The notes: a model not told the origin generated them from the sequence alone. A stretch of DNA of 64,000 nucleotides from JBBATK01 sp044224515 (GCA_044224515.1 JBGAKH010000011.1:62001-126000); one strand, 5' to 3'; positions 23,144-32,686 are shown, counted from the first letter of the stretch. Numbers and translations are program-made.

Positions 23144-25483
23144 GTGGCTGCAACGTTTGTTAACAATGTTGTTTATTACGAAGACGGATACGGCGATGTG
23201 CATGTGCGCTTTGCCGTATCCGATTCGTATGCCGGGCTGTTTCTTCCTGACTCTGACTCAGCCGTTACACTTGTCGGTTGCGTGGAGATTGACTCTATTA
23301 AGAAGGGCATGCAAAGCGGAGCGCAAGCCAATGACGAAGTACAATTCTCTATAAGCGCTGCAGCTGCAGAAAGCGCCGAGGATCAAGATGCTCTTGCCTT
23401 CATTTTGGCAGCACAAGACGTAGCCACAAAGCGTTACGTAGCTGTGTTTATCGAACCATCCGAGACGCCTACAAACACTGAGATTGACTTTATTGGACTA
23501 GTGAGTGCTGAGCAGGAAGCAACTGACATTCGCTGGCACGGAAGCCTCTATTCAAGCGGCGTCACACCGGTTCGCAATTGGAAGTTCGTAGCAAGGCCGT
23601 ATCAGATTGAGATGTTTGACGGCTTTGAAATTGAAAGTCTCGTCACCAACACCACAGACGGCATCAACGCTACCGGATCCACATGGATTTCAACACATGT
23701 CGCCGACCGCCAGGCGTACTTTCATGACGTTAGAAGTGGCACAACTCGCGATGTGAGGTTCAAAAACCTCGTTAGCCTTAACGACGTACTCTCGAAGCTC
23801 ACCACCATCGTGCAAGGCAGGATGCGCACTCAGCTCTCTGAGCCAACCTTTAGCCTGACGATCGAAGGAGCAACCTCTCCTTTCTCATTTACACCAACCA
23901 GATTCAAAGTCTACTACTACTCAGGCACGCTAGCACGCTACGTGACCGGGCTGAAAATGCTGGAGCACGATCAGCGAGTGATCAAGATCGGACCGGCTGC
24001 AACTGAAGCGGAATCACCGTGGGTTCACTGGGGGATATTTGCGCCAGTCGAAGGTGCGAAGGAGTTGTCAAGCTGGAACCGGTGCAAGACCTATACCAAC
24101 TTACTCTATCAAATCGCCTATTGTTTTGGGTTCCATCTGCAATTCGAGTACACGAGCGTTACCTCTCTCAAGATTCGTTTCGTTCCGATGGACGACTTTG
24201 TCAAAACAGATCTTTATCCGGCAGATGTTAAAGACGCAGCGTTGAAAGTAAGTCCAATAAAGGGCTCCTCGTCAAGCCTTGCCAGGCCAAGGAGTGCAAG
24301 CTCTATGTACTCTATGGAAGGATCGAAGCCGGAAGATCACTACTACCTCAGCCAGTCTGCAGTTTTCGCTTTCGGTAGTATCGTACAAAGCAATCTAAAA
24401 CAGCAGCAGCCAAGCAGCACATCATCGAATGCGCTGCTTTTTAGTGTTTCACCGACCGTGCGAACTCAAGGCATGGGCGAGGATGACGGCTGGCAGATGT
24501 ACTCAAGTACTATGCTGGCTGTTGATCTTGGCATTGCTCATAATGCTGTGTTTTATGACAACGGTGCAGTGAAACACCAGCTGGATCCGGACTACTACAA
24601 AGATGACGTATACCGTGCCGACTTCCCAATTGAGTCGCACATTCACAATGGTATCTACTTAAAGGTCACGGGAGCCAGCGACGGATACTTCGACTATGGC
24701 GTGGATGGCACCGACATCTGGTCACCGGCTGGATATGCGCACATCGACGACAAGTCGTTTGATAAGCTCAGCGATGCAGTCAACTGGATTAATGGTGTGG
24801 CTGCGGACTCCGCATACGAAACAAAGTACACCATCACAGTTCCATACATCTGCCGTTTTAGTTCCTCGGAGACATCGCCGCATGATGAATGGAGGAACTT
24901 GATTATTGGCGGCAAGATGACGATCGACGGCACTGAGTATGCCGTGACGTCATTTGAGCGCTCTATTCGTAACCGCAGCACCAAGCTTGAGATTTACGCA
25001 GCGTCGAAGTTCTCATTTGCCGCAAGCACGGGGCTTGCATCCACTGCAACCACGGACTTAGTGCTCGGCGCTCCGATAATCGGCTCAGTGCCGGCAGCAC
25101 CAACGGGCGCTTACATCTTTGATACTGATGTCGTAGCAGGTGACGCTGTTGTGCGCCTTGCAACCGGTCACGTAACGAAGATGGAAACGAGCTCGCTGCA
25201 TTATGGATCTTTCTTTGGATGTGCGGTAGCTGATACAGCAGCAGGTGATAGCGGAGACGTTGCGACCGCAGGCCAGATACTGCAGTCCTCGCACTATGAC
25301 TTTACGACAATCGGAGAAGCGGTGTACTTGCGAAAGACAGCGGCTCACGAGGTCAACGTAAAGCCTAAGTCACAGGAGCTACGACAGCCGATCGGCACAG
25401 AGGTATTGCACCTGTGCGTTGGCCAAGCGATCTCGGCTGACACCATTAAGATACTTCCATCGGAGCACTGGTTATTTACATGA
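23144..25483 (+). CDS. Large tail-tip / baseplate protein
   Basis: A 779-residue protein with a GTG start. The N-terminal third (VVYYEDGYGDVHVRFAVSDS, EIDFIGLVSAEQEATDI) resembles a distal-tail-like fold, the middle has tail-hub-like character (YTNLLYQIAYCFGFHLQFEY), and the last 150 residues look like a receptor-binding or spike domain (IVGSVPAAPTGAY-like start, ending VLHLCVGQAISADTIKILPS). The length and the mix suggest a baseplate hub bearing a C-terminal appendage. Domain limits are by eye and the role is inferred. Confidence 0.55.
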   Translation: MAATFVNNVVYYEDGYGDVHVRFAVSDSYAGLFLPDSDSAVTLVGCVEIDSIKKGMQSGAQANDEVQFSISAAAAESAEDQDALAFILAAQDVATKRYVAVFIEPSETPTNTEIDFIGLVSAEQEATDIRWHGSLYSSGVTPVRNWKFVARPYQIEMFDGFEIESLVTNTTDGINATGSTWISTHVADRQAYFHDVRSGTTRDVRFKNLVSLNDVLSKLTTIVQGRMRTQLSEPTFSLTIEGATSPFSFTPTRFKVYYYSGTLARYVTGLKMLEHDQRVIKIGPAATEAESPWVHWGIFAPVEGAKELSSWNRCKTYTNLLYQIAYCFGFHLQFEYTSVTSLKIRFVPMDDFVKTDLYPADVKDAALKVSPIKGSSSSLARPRSASSMYSMEGSKPEDHYYLSQSAVFAFGSIVQSNLKQQQPSSTSSNALLFSVSPTVRTQGMGEDDGWQMYSSTMLAVDLGIAHNAVFYDNGAVKHQLDPDYYKDDVYRADFPIESHIHNGIYLKVTGASDGYFDYGVDGTDIWSPAGYAHIDDKSFDKLSDAVNWINGVAADSAYETKYTITVPYICRFSSSETSPHDEWRNLIIGGKMTIDGTEYAVTSFERSIRNRSTKLEIYAASKFSFAASTGLASTATTDLVLGAPIIGSVPAAPTGAYIFDTDVVAGDAVVRLATGHVTKMETSSLHYGSFFGCAVADTAAGDSGDVATAGQILQSSHYDFTTIGEAVYLRKTAAHEVNVKPKSQELRQPIGTEVLHLCVGQAISADTIKILPSEHWLFT

Positions 25484-25875
25484 TGATCGAACTCAAATAC
25501 AGGCTTGTCGGTTCACCCACAACCTACACCAGGGTTTTTGATGCAGTTCTCATGCGCCCTGAGCCTACCGTCTCGCGCATTGCGTTTCGCTCGCTCAGAG
25601 AAATCGAAGGCAGGCATACACTCTCCACGCGCAGCAACTATGATGTGCTGATTTCTGCCGACGAACTCATCTCATCCGGCGCTAGAGACTTCATCAAAGC
25701 ATTCCTGGTAACATCAGTGCGGTGGTGGATCAAGTGGCAAAACGACGATGCAAGCTGGTCTGAGTTTGTTGAGGTCGTTCACGAGAAAGATGGAGCGTGG
25801 CCGGTGTCATTTATTGATGACGTCGACGCGCTCATGGAGACCAGATTCAAACTCATTGCCAAGAATCCTGACTAA
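25480..25875 (+). CDS. Tail protein, unknown
   Basis: A 131-residue protein whose start overlaps the previous stop; ATG codons at 25480 and 25483 are equally possible. It is beta-rich with aromatic residues (VRWWIKWQNDDASWSEF). It lies between the large tail-tip gene and the chaperone, so it is probably a minor tail structural protein. No family recognised. Confidence 0.5.
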   Translation: MMIELKYRLVGSPTTYTRVFDAVLMRPEPTVSRIAFRSLREIEGRHTLSTRSNYDVLISADELISSGARDFIKAFLVTSVRWWIKWQNDDASWSEFVEVVHEKDGAWPVSFIDDVDALMETRFKLIAKNPD

Positions 25876-25878
25876 GCT

Positions 25879-26415
25879 ATGCCATACAATGACCTATTAA
25901 AGCCAAGGCTCCTTGAGAGTGAGGAAACGATCGGAGCGCTGACCTTTGTTGTGCCGGCTACAATGGACGTGCTTGCCATCGAGTCGGTGCATCTGGAGGC
26001 AGGTGCAGATGTTCTGGACTTAGGCAGCTTTGAGTCGGGGACTCAGCTAAAGATTGAGCCGGTTGTGCGTACCTCGAACAATGGGGTTGTGCGCATCGTT
26101 GCCCACAAGCTCACAGGAACGCTCATCAGCGTCAACAATAACCCTCAGTTTGTTGCAGGTATCTATGACACCTTCACAAACCGCAAGGTGCAGATGGATG
26201 TGAACCTCACACCATCCGGCCTAGCCGACACGACTCATGCCAGCCGGCTGCTAAACTTCTCGAGAAGCGATCGGTTCATGTCAAGCTCAACGGAGTTTGA
26301 CAATCGAGTGTCGCTTACATACACAACCGAGGTCACCGACGACTACCGAATCCGCCTTGTGATATCTGTCACTGCGTGGATTCAAAACATTGAATACTGT
26401 AGATATCCACTTTAA
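25879..26415 (+). CDS. Tail protein, unknown
   Basis: A 178-residue beta-rich protein starting three bases after the preceding gene. It shows GADVLDLGSFESGTQLKIEP, VVRIVAHKLTGTLISVNNNP and a closing VSVTAWIQN strand. The composition fits a minor tail or tube-associated protein. It is an alternative candidate for the tail tube. No family recognised. Confidence 0.5.
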   Translation: MPYNDLLKPRLLESEETIGALTFVVPATMDVLAIESVHLEAGADVLDLGSFESGTQLKIEPVVRTSNNGVVRIVAHKLTGTLISVNNNPQFVAGIYDTFTNRKVQMDVNLTPSGLADTTHASRLLNFSRSDRFMSSSTEFDNRVSLTYTTEVTDDYRIRLVISVTAWIQNIEYCRYPL

Positions 26416-26431
26416 CATTTAGGAGAGAGAA

Positions 26432-26935
26432 ATGGACAGTAACAATTCACGCGTAGAGTTTAACTGCGCAGGCGGGATTAAGCTCGTTTATGATTACGCT
26501 GAGCTCGAGGCTCAACAAATGGCGATGGCACAACGTGTCGTCGAGTTTCGTTTGATGCAAGATCAGAGCACCGCTAGACCCGCGTCACTGGCGCAGTTTG
26601 TTGAGTCAGATGGCACGTTCTACAAGGAACGAACCGTAGCGTATCTGGTGCGTAGGTACGACGAGAACACTTTGGAGCTGAAGGATTTCAATTCCGGTGC
26701 TGCAAACTCGAGCTACTTCAACATGCTCAAGTCACTTCGAGGTGAGGAGGTTGCGAAACTCGATGTCGTTCTTGAACATTTTTTTACCAAGCGAGGAAAG
26801 ACCTCGCTCTTATCTCTGATGGACTCAGGAGCAGAGTTGCGCGCAATGGTCCCAATGGCACAACAGTTGATGCGGATGGAAGTCGCGCAAGGGCCGAGCG
26901 CGAGCGCCGCAGAAGAGAAACAGAACGAGGTATAA
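26432..26935 (+). CDS. Tail assembly chaperone candidate (0-frame product)
   Basis: A 167-residue mainly helical protein immediately upstream of the tape measure gene, the position of gpG-type chaperones in siphophages. A clear GGAGAGAG site precedes the ATG. Residues 1-25 form a beta hairpin and 25-130 are helical (ELEAQQMAMAQRVVEFRLMQ; MLKSLRGEEVAKLDVVLEHF). The tail (GPSASAAEEKQNEV) is a low-complexity end. Downstream, another reading frame encodes a conserved-looking segment without a start codon, suggesting a programmed frameshift (see next entries). Confidence 0.6.
   Translation: MDSNNSRVEFNCAGGIKLVYDYAELEAQQMAMAQRVVEFRLMQDQSTARPASLAQFVESDGTFYKERTVAYLVRRYDENTLELKDFNSGAANSSYFNMLKSLRGEEVAKLDVVLEHFFTKRGKTSLLSLMDSGAELRAMVPMAQQLMRMEVAQGPSASAAEEKQNEV
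26779..26785 (+). other. Candidate -1 frameshift slippery heptamer
   Basis: In the chaperone frame, CAT TTT TTT ACC spans a run of seven T residues (26779-26785), an exact T TTT TTT heptamer of the X XXY YYZ type. A TGA in the -1 frame at 26773-26775 lies just upstream, so that frame is open only from the slip point onward, to 27120. A second slip near the 0-frame stop at 26933 cannot be excluded. Confidence 0.45.
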
Positions 26936-27120
26936 GACGCCGCAACGAGTGCTGGTCATCCGGTGCTCTTGCTAAAGAACTTCGCGATGCAGTCACTTCA
27001 TCACTCGATATCTGGGGAGTGATCATTTGGCTGCTAGCGGATAAAGACCCCCAGCGGCTTGAGGGAGCTCGCAGGACCAAAATCGAAACAGCCGTGGTTT
27101 ACTTCACCGAGCTTAACTAG
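26785..27120 (+). CDS. Frameshift extension of the chaperone (G-T type)
   Basis: The -1 frame continues beyond the chaperone stop and ends with TAG at 27118. After 26950 it reads as a normal protein: CWSSGALAKELRDAVTSSLD, then IWGVIIWLLADKDPQRLEGA and IETAVVYFTELN. No ATG or GTG precedes this part, so it needs a frameshift to be made. The frame between 26790 and 26940 is Arg-rich and overlaps the 0-frame, so the exact slip site is uncertain. If used, the fusion would be about 229 residues. The function would be recruiting the tape measure protein, as for lambda gpGT; this is inferred. Confidence 0.5.
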   Translation, partial: YQARKDLALISDGLRSRVARNGPNGTTVDADGSRARAERERRRRETERGIRRRNECWSSGALAKELRDAVTSSLDIWGVIIWLLADKDPQRLEGARRTKIETAVVYFTELN

Positions 27121-27186
27121 AGGAGTTGTGCTCACACTGGAGAAGGAAGACCACGGTGTTTATTGATCCTTAATGCGAGGCTCACC

Positions 27187-30100
27187 ATGGCATCATTTCC
27201 AATCGGCATAAGATTCGAGCCGGTACTATCGGTTGAAAAACTCAATGTGATCCTTGAACAGCTCAAGGCATCGCTAGGCTCGCTCGGGCAAGACATAAAG
27301 CCTATTGATACGGCAGCACTGGCTGCTTCGCTGAAGAAAATTGACGAGGCCGTGGGTGGCGCAAACGAGCACGCAGAAAAGCTTCAAGAGGGCTTCAAAG
27401 GAGTAGAGGAATCGGTGGGTGGTGCGGTGTCGAAGAGCTCTCTGTTTCAAAAAGCTTTCGAGTTCAACCAGATCCAGCAATCGATCCAAGCTCTCTCGAA
27501 TACCTTCCAGCAGCTCTCCGGATCTTTTATAGAGTACGAAGCATCACTCAAAGAAATAAAAGCCATCACCGGTGTGGCTGATGATGTTATTGCAGATTTG
27601 GGTGAACGCGCTAAGGATCTGGCAAAGACCTTCGGTGGTGAAGTAACCGCGCAGCTAGACGCATTCAAAGGCGTTCTCTCGCGCTTTGGCCCGGACATTG
27701 CCAAGAGCCCGGAAGTTCTTAACTCCATGGCCACGTCGATCAACTTGCTTTCAAAAGCAGGGGGCATCGACGCGACCGCGTCAATGGACGCACTCACCAA
27801 CTCCGCGCTTCAGTTTGGAGTTGACTTGTCTGATCCGATCGCAGCGGCCGCTAAGCTCGCAGAGATGACCAACACTCTGGCGGCATCAGCGCAAGTAGGT
27901 GCTGCTGAGATCCCGCAGGTAGCACAAGCTGTCGTTGTAGCCGGTGCTGCAGCAAAAGGCGCGAACATATCCTTCGAGGAAACAAACGGCGCTATACAAG
28001 TGCTCGCAGCAGCAAGCGGTAAATACGGCTCTGAGGCGGGTACATCACTTCGTAACGTTGTGGGCTTACTTCAGAAGAACTCCAACGAAGCGCATGAACT
28101 AACGGCAAAGCTTGGCATACCGTTCGAACAACTCGGTCAGACGCTCACATCCCAAGGACTTGGACCGGCGCTTGGTTTGCTAAATGAAGGGCTTCAAAAG
28201 CTCGGCAGTGATGCTGAGAAGAATGCGGCGATTATGCAGATCTTCGGCACTGAGAACGCTGCCGCAGCATCATCGCTTCTTGGCAACACTGAGATGCTCG
28301 CCAAGTTCACGCAGGGTGTCACGGGTACTAGCTCAGCAGTGGATCAGGCCGCTATCAACATGGACACAACCGGTGCTGCGCTCGACCGCTTAAAAGCTAA
28401 GGTTGAGGTTACGCTCATCGAGGGCTTCAATAAAGTTGGCTCTAGTGTAACGCTTGGGATGAATGCCATGGCGCAAGTTGCGCCCACACTCACGAGCATC
28501 GGGCAGCTAAAGGCTATCATACCGGACAGCGCCTTCGCATCAATCGGCAAGTTTACCACTAGCTTCAAGAACATTGTCTCAAGCGAAGCAGTGTCGCGCT
28601 TTAACAGCGCACGTGAGACCATCACGAAGATGATTCCGAGCAGCGCTATTACCTTAGCATCATCGCTGTCGTCAAAGCTGGGGTCTATGGGAAGCGGCGC
28701 ACTCGAGCGTGTTGGCGGTCTTGCACAGTCTATGTTCAAGACTCTTATTCCGGCATTAGGCAGCACTACCGCAGCTCAGACGGGTCTTAACGTCGCGATG
28801 CTAGCCAATCCAATCGGCGCTACCATCGCGCTCGTTGTGGCTCTTGGTGCTGTCTTTGCCTTGCTCTACAACAAAGTCCAACCGTTCAAAGAGTTCATCG
28901 ACTCCAAGATTAAGTTTCTAGAGGATGCGTTTGCCAAGGCACAGCCAGTCATCTCAAAGGTTGGTGACGTGCTTGGTCTTGTCGGCAGCATCATTATCAA
29001 CCAGCTTCTGCTTCCGTTCAATGTCATCGGAACGGTGATCGGAACGGTGTTCAGTAAGCTTAGCGGGGGAGCAGGCACAAGTGCAACAGCTCTCAGTGCA
29101 ATCGGCTCTGTGTTTGATTGGATCGGCGACAAACTCAACTACGTGAAAGCTGGTCTAGAGGGGTTTGTGGCCTTCATCGGTGGCATCGCCGGCACGATCG
29201 CCAAGCTCGTGACATTTGACTTCTCTGGTGCTGTTGATAGTCTAAAGAGTGGCTTCCAAGGGGCAATTGACACAGCAACGCAATCACTACAAACATCACG
29301 TGTGGCCGATGCTTCAAAGAAGATCGGCGATGTGATGAAAGAGAACGTCGAAGCCAACGCCAAGAATGCGAAGGTCGACATGGCTCCGCTTCTCTCTCAG
29401 TATGAGACGGCGCAAAAACGCATCGCGGAGATACAAGCAAAGGGTAGCAAGCGAGGCTTTGCATTGGATTCTGAGAAAGCCGAGCTTGAGTCACTTCAAA
29501 AATCAACGCAAAACACTATTGCGAAGATCGGCGAGCTCAGTCCGCAGGCTGCAAAGGTTGTGGGCGTTCAACTTGACGCTCAAGGAAAGATGCAGCAAGT
29601 CTATGACCTAAACATCGCAAAGGCTAAAGAGTTTGCAGACGCGCAGAAGAAGGGCTTTGACGGCGAGACGAAGACTCGCGCTGAAAGATACTCTGGGGAG
29701 CTGCTTAAAATCACCTCTGTCTACAACGATCAGAAAAAGACCCTTGAGGGAATGAAAGGCAAGCTTGCGGAAGCAATGCAATCAGGTGACAAGAGCAAAA
29801 TCGATGAGGCACAAAAGGCATTCAACGATTTGAAGGCTAAAGTTGATGACAATGGCGCTGCGATGAAGAAGGCCTTTGAGGATGGAGCCAAAGCCGGGCT
29901 GCTTACCGAGGACGCGCTCAAGCAAGTTGCGGCTGCTCAAGGAATCACGGTAGATCAGGCCAAGAGCAATATCCTGAAGGACTCCTTCGAGCTGGCTGCA
30001 AAGACCGGTGCGCTCACTGTCGATGTTGTCAAGGACATGGCAAAGCAGTATGGCGTCACCGAAGATGTTGCCAAGCGTCAAGCTCTATCGATTGAAATGA

Positions 30101-32205
30101 AGCGTGTAGCTGAGTCGGGCGCGGGCAGCAAAGAGGTAATCGCCAGGCTCGCCGAGAAGTACGGAGTGTCAAAGGAGGAAGCGCAGAAGCTCTTTGCTGA
30201 GCAAGAGAAACTAACCAAGGAAGCTAAATCGACAACCGATCAGGTCAAGTCTCTTGGCGATCAGTATGAGGCAACCTTAAAGAAGGCAAAGGAAGGCTCA
30301 GAGAAGAATGTTGCTGAGCTCAAAGGACTGTATACTCAACTCTCGGAGCAACGCATAAAGGGTGACGCAGCGGGTCAGAAAGCTACCAAGGAGCGAATCG
30401 ATCAGCTTGTCGAGGAGACCAAGGTCCAAGCACATAAACTCAAGGCTGATAAAGATCTCGAGAAATCCATACGAGATTCAACCGGACTTTCGGAGGAGAA
30501 GAAGAAGAAAGGCAAGAGTGCGGCAGAAGAGGCACTCAAGAATTACCAGGCAGAAGCGGAGCTGATAGATCACGTTGCCAAGAAAAAAGAAAAGGACTAC
30601 GAGTTTGACGTCCTCGTCAACCAAAAGCGTTCACTCAACAAGTTTGACGATATCGAGAAAGGCAAGCTGGAAGCCAAAGCCATCGACGATAAGATTTCGA
30701 GGATGAAGGAGCTGCTAAAGCTAACTGCCGACGACAAGGGCCGGATTACGATTGGCGTCAAGCACAACAAAGACGACGTGGATAAGATCCAAAAGGAATT
30801 TGACAAGTTAACAGAAAAACGGGACGACCTTGCAAGCAAAGCACTTGTCATCCGGACTAAGCTGGATGCATCTCACGATGAACTTCAAGACCAATTCAGA
30901 GTGCAGGTCGGCAAGCTGGAAGTTGCAATTGAACTTGCGATTCGAGAAGGAGCAGACAAGGCGAGTATAAATAAGCTCTACGATGAGATGCTAGCTCTAG
31001 AACTTGCTCATGCACAGGAGTTTGAGCAAAGAATCGCTGAAAAGCAAAAGTTGCTGGACGCTGAGACGAACGAAGGTAAGAAGGAAGCTCTTCGACAGTC
31101 AATCAAAGAACTCATGAAGATTGAAAGAGACGCTGAAAAGGACTACAGCAAAGATCGTAAGAAGATCTTCGACGACAGATTGAAGCAGATTGAGGCTGAG
31201 ACCAAAGCCAAACTCGATGAGGAAGCCAAGTACTACAAGGAGCAACAAAAGCTCATTGACGACATGGAGAACCTCACCGTCACCGCCGGCAAATCAGCGC
31301 TCGTTGTTCGCAAGGAGCAAGAGCTCAAGGATCTTGAGGACCTTAAAAAGCAGCATCTGGTTTCAGAGGACGATTTCAATCAACGCAAGAAGGCACTTGA
31401 GGAGAAAGCAGCCGACGAAGAACTTGTTATGCAAGCACTCTCAAATGGACGCAAGATTGAAGCCGAACGTGACATGACAGTCAGACTCGCGCAAACCACT
31501 ATAGAGCAGCTCGAGATCAGAAAGCAAGCCGCTGTTGCTGCCGGTAACTATAACGAAGTAAAGAAGATCGAGTCGCAGCTCGATGAGAATCGCAAAGTGC
31601 TGGATGAGAAAGGAAGCCTGCTCACGGTTGCAGCTACAGATCTTCAGTCTGGGCTCACATCGATCATCGGCAACTTGGTACAAGGTGACACAGATGGTGC
31701 GAAGAAAAGCATGAAAGGCACGCTTGCGCAGATCGCAGGTTACTTGCAGAAGCTCGCTTCCGCCGCAGCTGTTCGTTTGGTGCTTGGAAGTGAACCTGCG
31801 CTTGCTCTTGTGGCTGCCGCAGGGCCTTTCCTTGGGCCAGCATTCATTGCTTCCTTCACTGCGCTTATCAACCAGGCTGTGAACGCTTTGATGTCACCGG
31901 TTCTATCTGGATTGCTCTCTTTCTCAACGGGTGCAATCGTCACCGAGCCAACACTTGCGATCGTGGGAGACAGAGCCAATACGTCGGGCCGTGACAATAC
32001 TGAAATGATCCTCGGGTCCGATCAAATGCGTGCAGCACTGCAGCAAGCATTCGAGCAATACGACTCAGTTGTAGCTGCAGAGGTGAGGTTGTTACGAGAA
32101 GACTTGCGCAACCAGCTTGTTGTCGTGAGTGTTGACGGGCAAGAGATGTTAACTGCAGTGCGCTTGGCTGAAAGTCGGGAGCAACGTCGCCTGCAAACAG
32201 GATAA
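27187..32205 (+). CDS. Tail tape measure protein
   Basis: A 1672-residue protein, the longest in the window. The N-terminal 450 residues match the TP901/PhageMin tail tape measure core (AKTFGGEVTAQLDAFKGVLS, FEETNGAIQVLAAASG, GTSLRNVVGLLQKNSNEA). A hydrophobic span follows (ATIALVVALGAVFALLYNKV, about residue 545). A long Lys/Glu/Ala-rich coiled coil runs from about 705 to 1470, and a second hydrophobic stretch is near 1540. I start at the ATG at 27187, which has GAGG six bases upstream, rather than at the open frame's first codon. By the usual rule of about 1.5 angstrom per residue the tail would be roughly 250 nm long. Confidence 0.92.
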   Translation: MASFPIGIRFEPVLSVEKLNVILEQLKASLGSLGQDIKPIDTAALAASLKKIDEAVGGANEHAEKLQEGFKGVEESVGGAVSKSSLFQKAFEFNQIQQSIQALSNTFQQLSGSFIEYEASLKEIKAITGVADDVIADLGERAKDLAKTFGGEVTAQLDAFKGVLSRFGPDIAKSPEVLNSMATSINLLSKAGGIDATASMDALTNSALQFGVDLSDPIAAAAKLAEMTNTLAASAQVGAAEIPQVAQAVVVAGAAAKGANISFEETNGAIQVLAAASGKYGSEAGTSLRNVVGLLQKNSNEAHELTAKLGIPFEQLGQTLTSQGLGPALGLLNEGLQKLGSDAEKNAAIMQIFGTENAAAASSLLGNTEMLAKFTQGVTGTSSAVDQAAINMDTTGAALDRLKAKVEVTLIEGFNKVGSSVTLGMNAMAQVAPTLTSIGQLKAIIPDSAFASIGKFTTSFKNIVSSEAVSRFNSARETITKMIPSSAITLASSLSSKLGSMGSGALERVGGLAQSMFKTLIPALGSTTAAQTGLNVAMLANPIGATIALVVALGAVFALLYNKVQPFKEFIDSKIKFLEDAFAKAQPVISKVGDVLGLVGSIIINQLLLPFNVIGTVIGTVFSKLSGGAGTSATALSAIGSVFDWIGDKLNYVKAGLEGFVAFIGGIAGTIAKLVTFDFSGAVDSLKSGFQGAIDTATQSLQTSRVADASKKIGDVMKENVEANAKNAKVDMAPLLSQYETAQKRIAEIQAKGSKRGFALDSEKAELESLQKSTQNTIAKIGELSPQAAKVVGVQLDAQGKMQQVYDLNIAKAKEFADAQKKGFDGETKTRAERYSGELLKITSVYNDQKKTLEGMKGKLAEAMQSGDKSKIDEAQKAFNDLKAKVDDNGAAMKKAFEDGAKAGLLTEDALKQVAAAQGITVDQAKSNILKDSFELAAKTGALTVDVVKDMAKQYGVTEDVAKRQALSIEMKRVAESGAGSKEVIARLAEKYGVSKEEAQKLFAEQEKLTKEAKSTTDQVKSLGDQYEATLKKAKEGSEKNVAELKGLYTQLSEQRIKGDAAGQKATKERIDQLVEETKVQAHKLKADKDLEKSIRDSTGLSEEKKKKGKSAAEEALKNYQAEAELIDHVAKKKEKDYEFDVLVNQKRSLNKFDDIEKGKLEAKAIDDKISRMKELLKLTADDKGRITIGVKHNKDDVDKIQKEFDKLTEKRDDLASKALVIRTKLDASHDELQDQFRVQVGKLEVAIELAIREGADKASINKLYDEMLALELAHAQEFEQRIAEKQKLLDAETNEGKKEALRQSIKELMKIERDAEKDYSKDRKKIFDDRLKQIEAETKAKLDEEAKYYKEQQKLIDDMENLTVTAGKSALVVRKEQELKDLEDLKKQHLVSEDDFNQRKKALEEKAADEELVMQALSNGRKIEAERDMTVRLAQTTIEQLEIRKQAAVAAGNYNEVKKIESQLDENRKVLDEKGSLLTVAATDLQSGLTSIIGNLVQGDTDGAKKSMKGTLAQIAGYLQKLASAAAVRLVLGSEPALALVAAAGPFLGPAFIASFTALINQAVNALMSPVLSGLLSFSTGAIVTEPTLAIVGDRANTSGRDNTEMILGSDQMRAALQQAFEQYDSVVAAEVRLLREDLRNQLVVVSVDGQEMLTAVRLAESREQRRLQTG

Positions 32206-32256
32206 TGCCGAAACTCTTGGGAGCCCTCTCTCTCCTCCCTCAAGTAAGGCAGTCAA

Positions 32257-32288
32257 AGCTCTCCCGCTTGGGAGGGCTTTTTTTTTTT
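32257..32288 (+). terminator. Strong terminator of the late operon
   Basis: AGCTCTCCC (32257-32265), loop GCTT, GGGAGGGCT (32270-32278, one G-U pair), then a run of ten or more T. It ends the forward late operon. Confidence 0.85.
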
Positions 32289-32435
32289 CGTTCAATAGCT
32301 GTGCCAGAAAATGCCCTTAACAGTGGATAACTATCTGTAATATAAGCACTTATCTTTGCGCTATTACTTGCGTGTTCCTACAACTAGTGCGTACTTGCAC
32401 CAAGAGTTAATGCACAAACAAACAGGGCAACCACA

Positions 32436-32585
32436 ATGAAAACGGCAATCTACACGAACCTTCTAACTAAGCAAACTTACACTCTCGGCGGGATTAGAGA
32501 CTTGACGCACGCATGGAACTTGATGCTCACGGTGTGCGAGATCAACGGTTGGAACAAGATTGACGGGTTTGTAAAATTGAGCTAG
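32436..32585 (+). CDS. Short ORF near the prophage right end
   Basis: A 49-codon frame starting with ATG and ending with TAG, coding MKTAIYTNLLTKQTYTLGGI and then a region with HAWNLMLTVCEINGWNKIDG. It lies after the late terminator, with a plausible own promoter region (32290-32430 is AT-rich) and purine-rich sequence before the ATG. It has real-protein composition with aromatic and hydrophobic residues. Function unknown. Confidence 0.5.
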   Translation: MKTAIYTNLLTKQTYTLGGIRDLTHAWNLMLTVCEINGWNKIDGFVKLS

Positions 32586-32686
32586 GCAAGCAAGCAAAAC
32601 TCCCGTTTCTGCCCAGGTGCTGCCCAAACAATTTTTCAATTGTCGTGCAAGTGCCTTGCAAATAACATACTTACGCTATATTAAAG

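Larger units (their letters stand above)
1..32686. mobile_element. Prophage with Mu-like head module and long-tail module (left end outside window)
   Basis: A continuous run of phage genes covers replication and regulation, terminase, portal, head morphogenesis, protease/scaffold, capsid, connectors, fibres, lysis, tail and tape measure. Portal (gp29/DUF935), F, G, I, gp36 and gp37 homologues are of the phage Mu family. The terminase is of the PBSX/Terminase_3 type, and a very long tape measure with no sheath suggests a siphovirus tail. No Mu A/B transposase or integrase is visible, so the mode of integration is unknown. The right end is placed between the tape-measure terminator and the tRNA gene at 32687; the exact junction is inferred. 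The structural genes look intact, so this may be an active phage. Confidence 0.9.

Noticed and set aside
26784..27080. Reverse-strand ORF opposite the chaperone end
   Set aside because: Serine/arginine-rich shadow without ribosome site; the forward -1 frame has better protein character.
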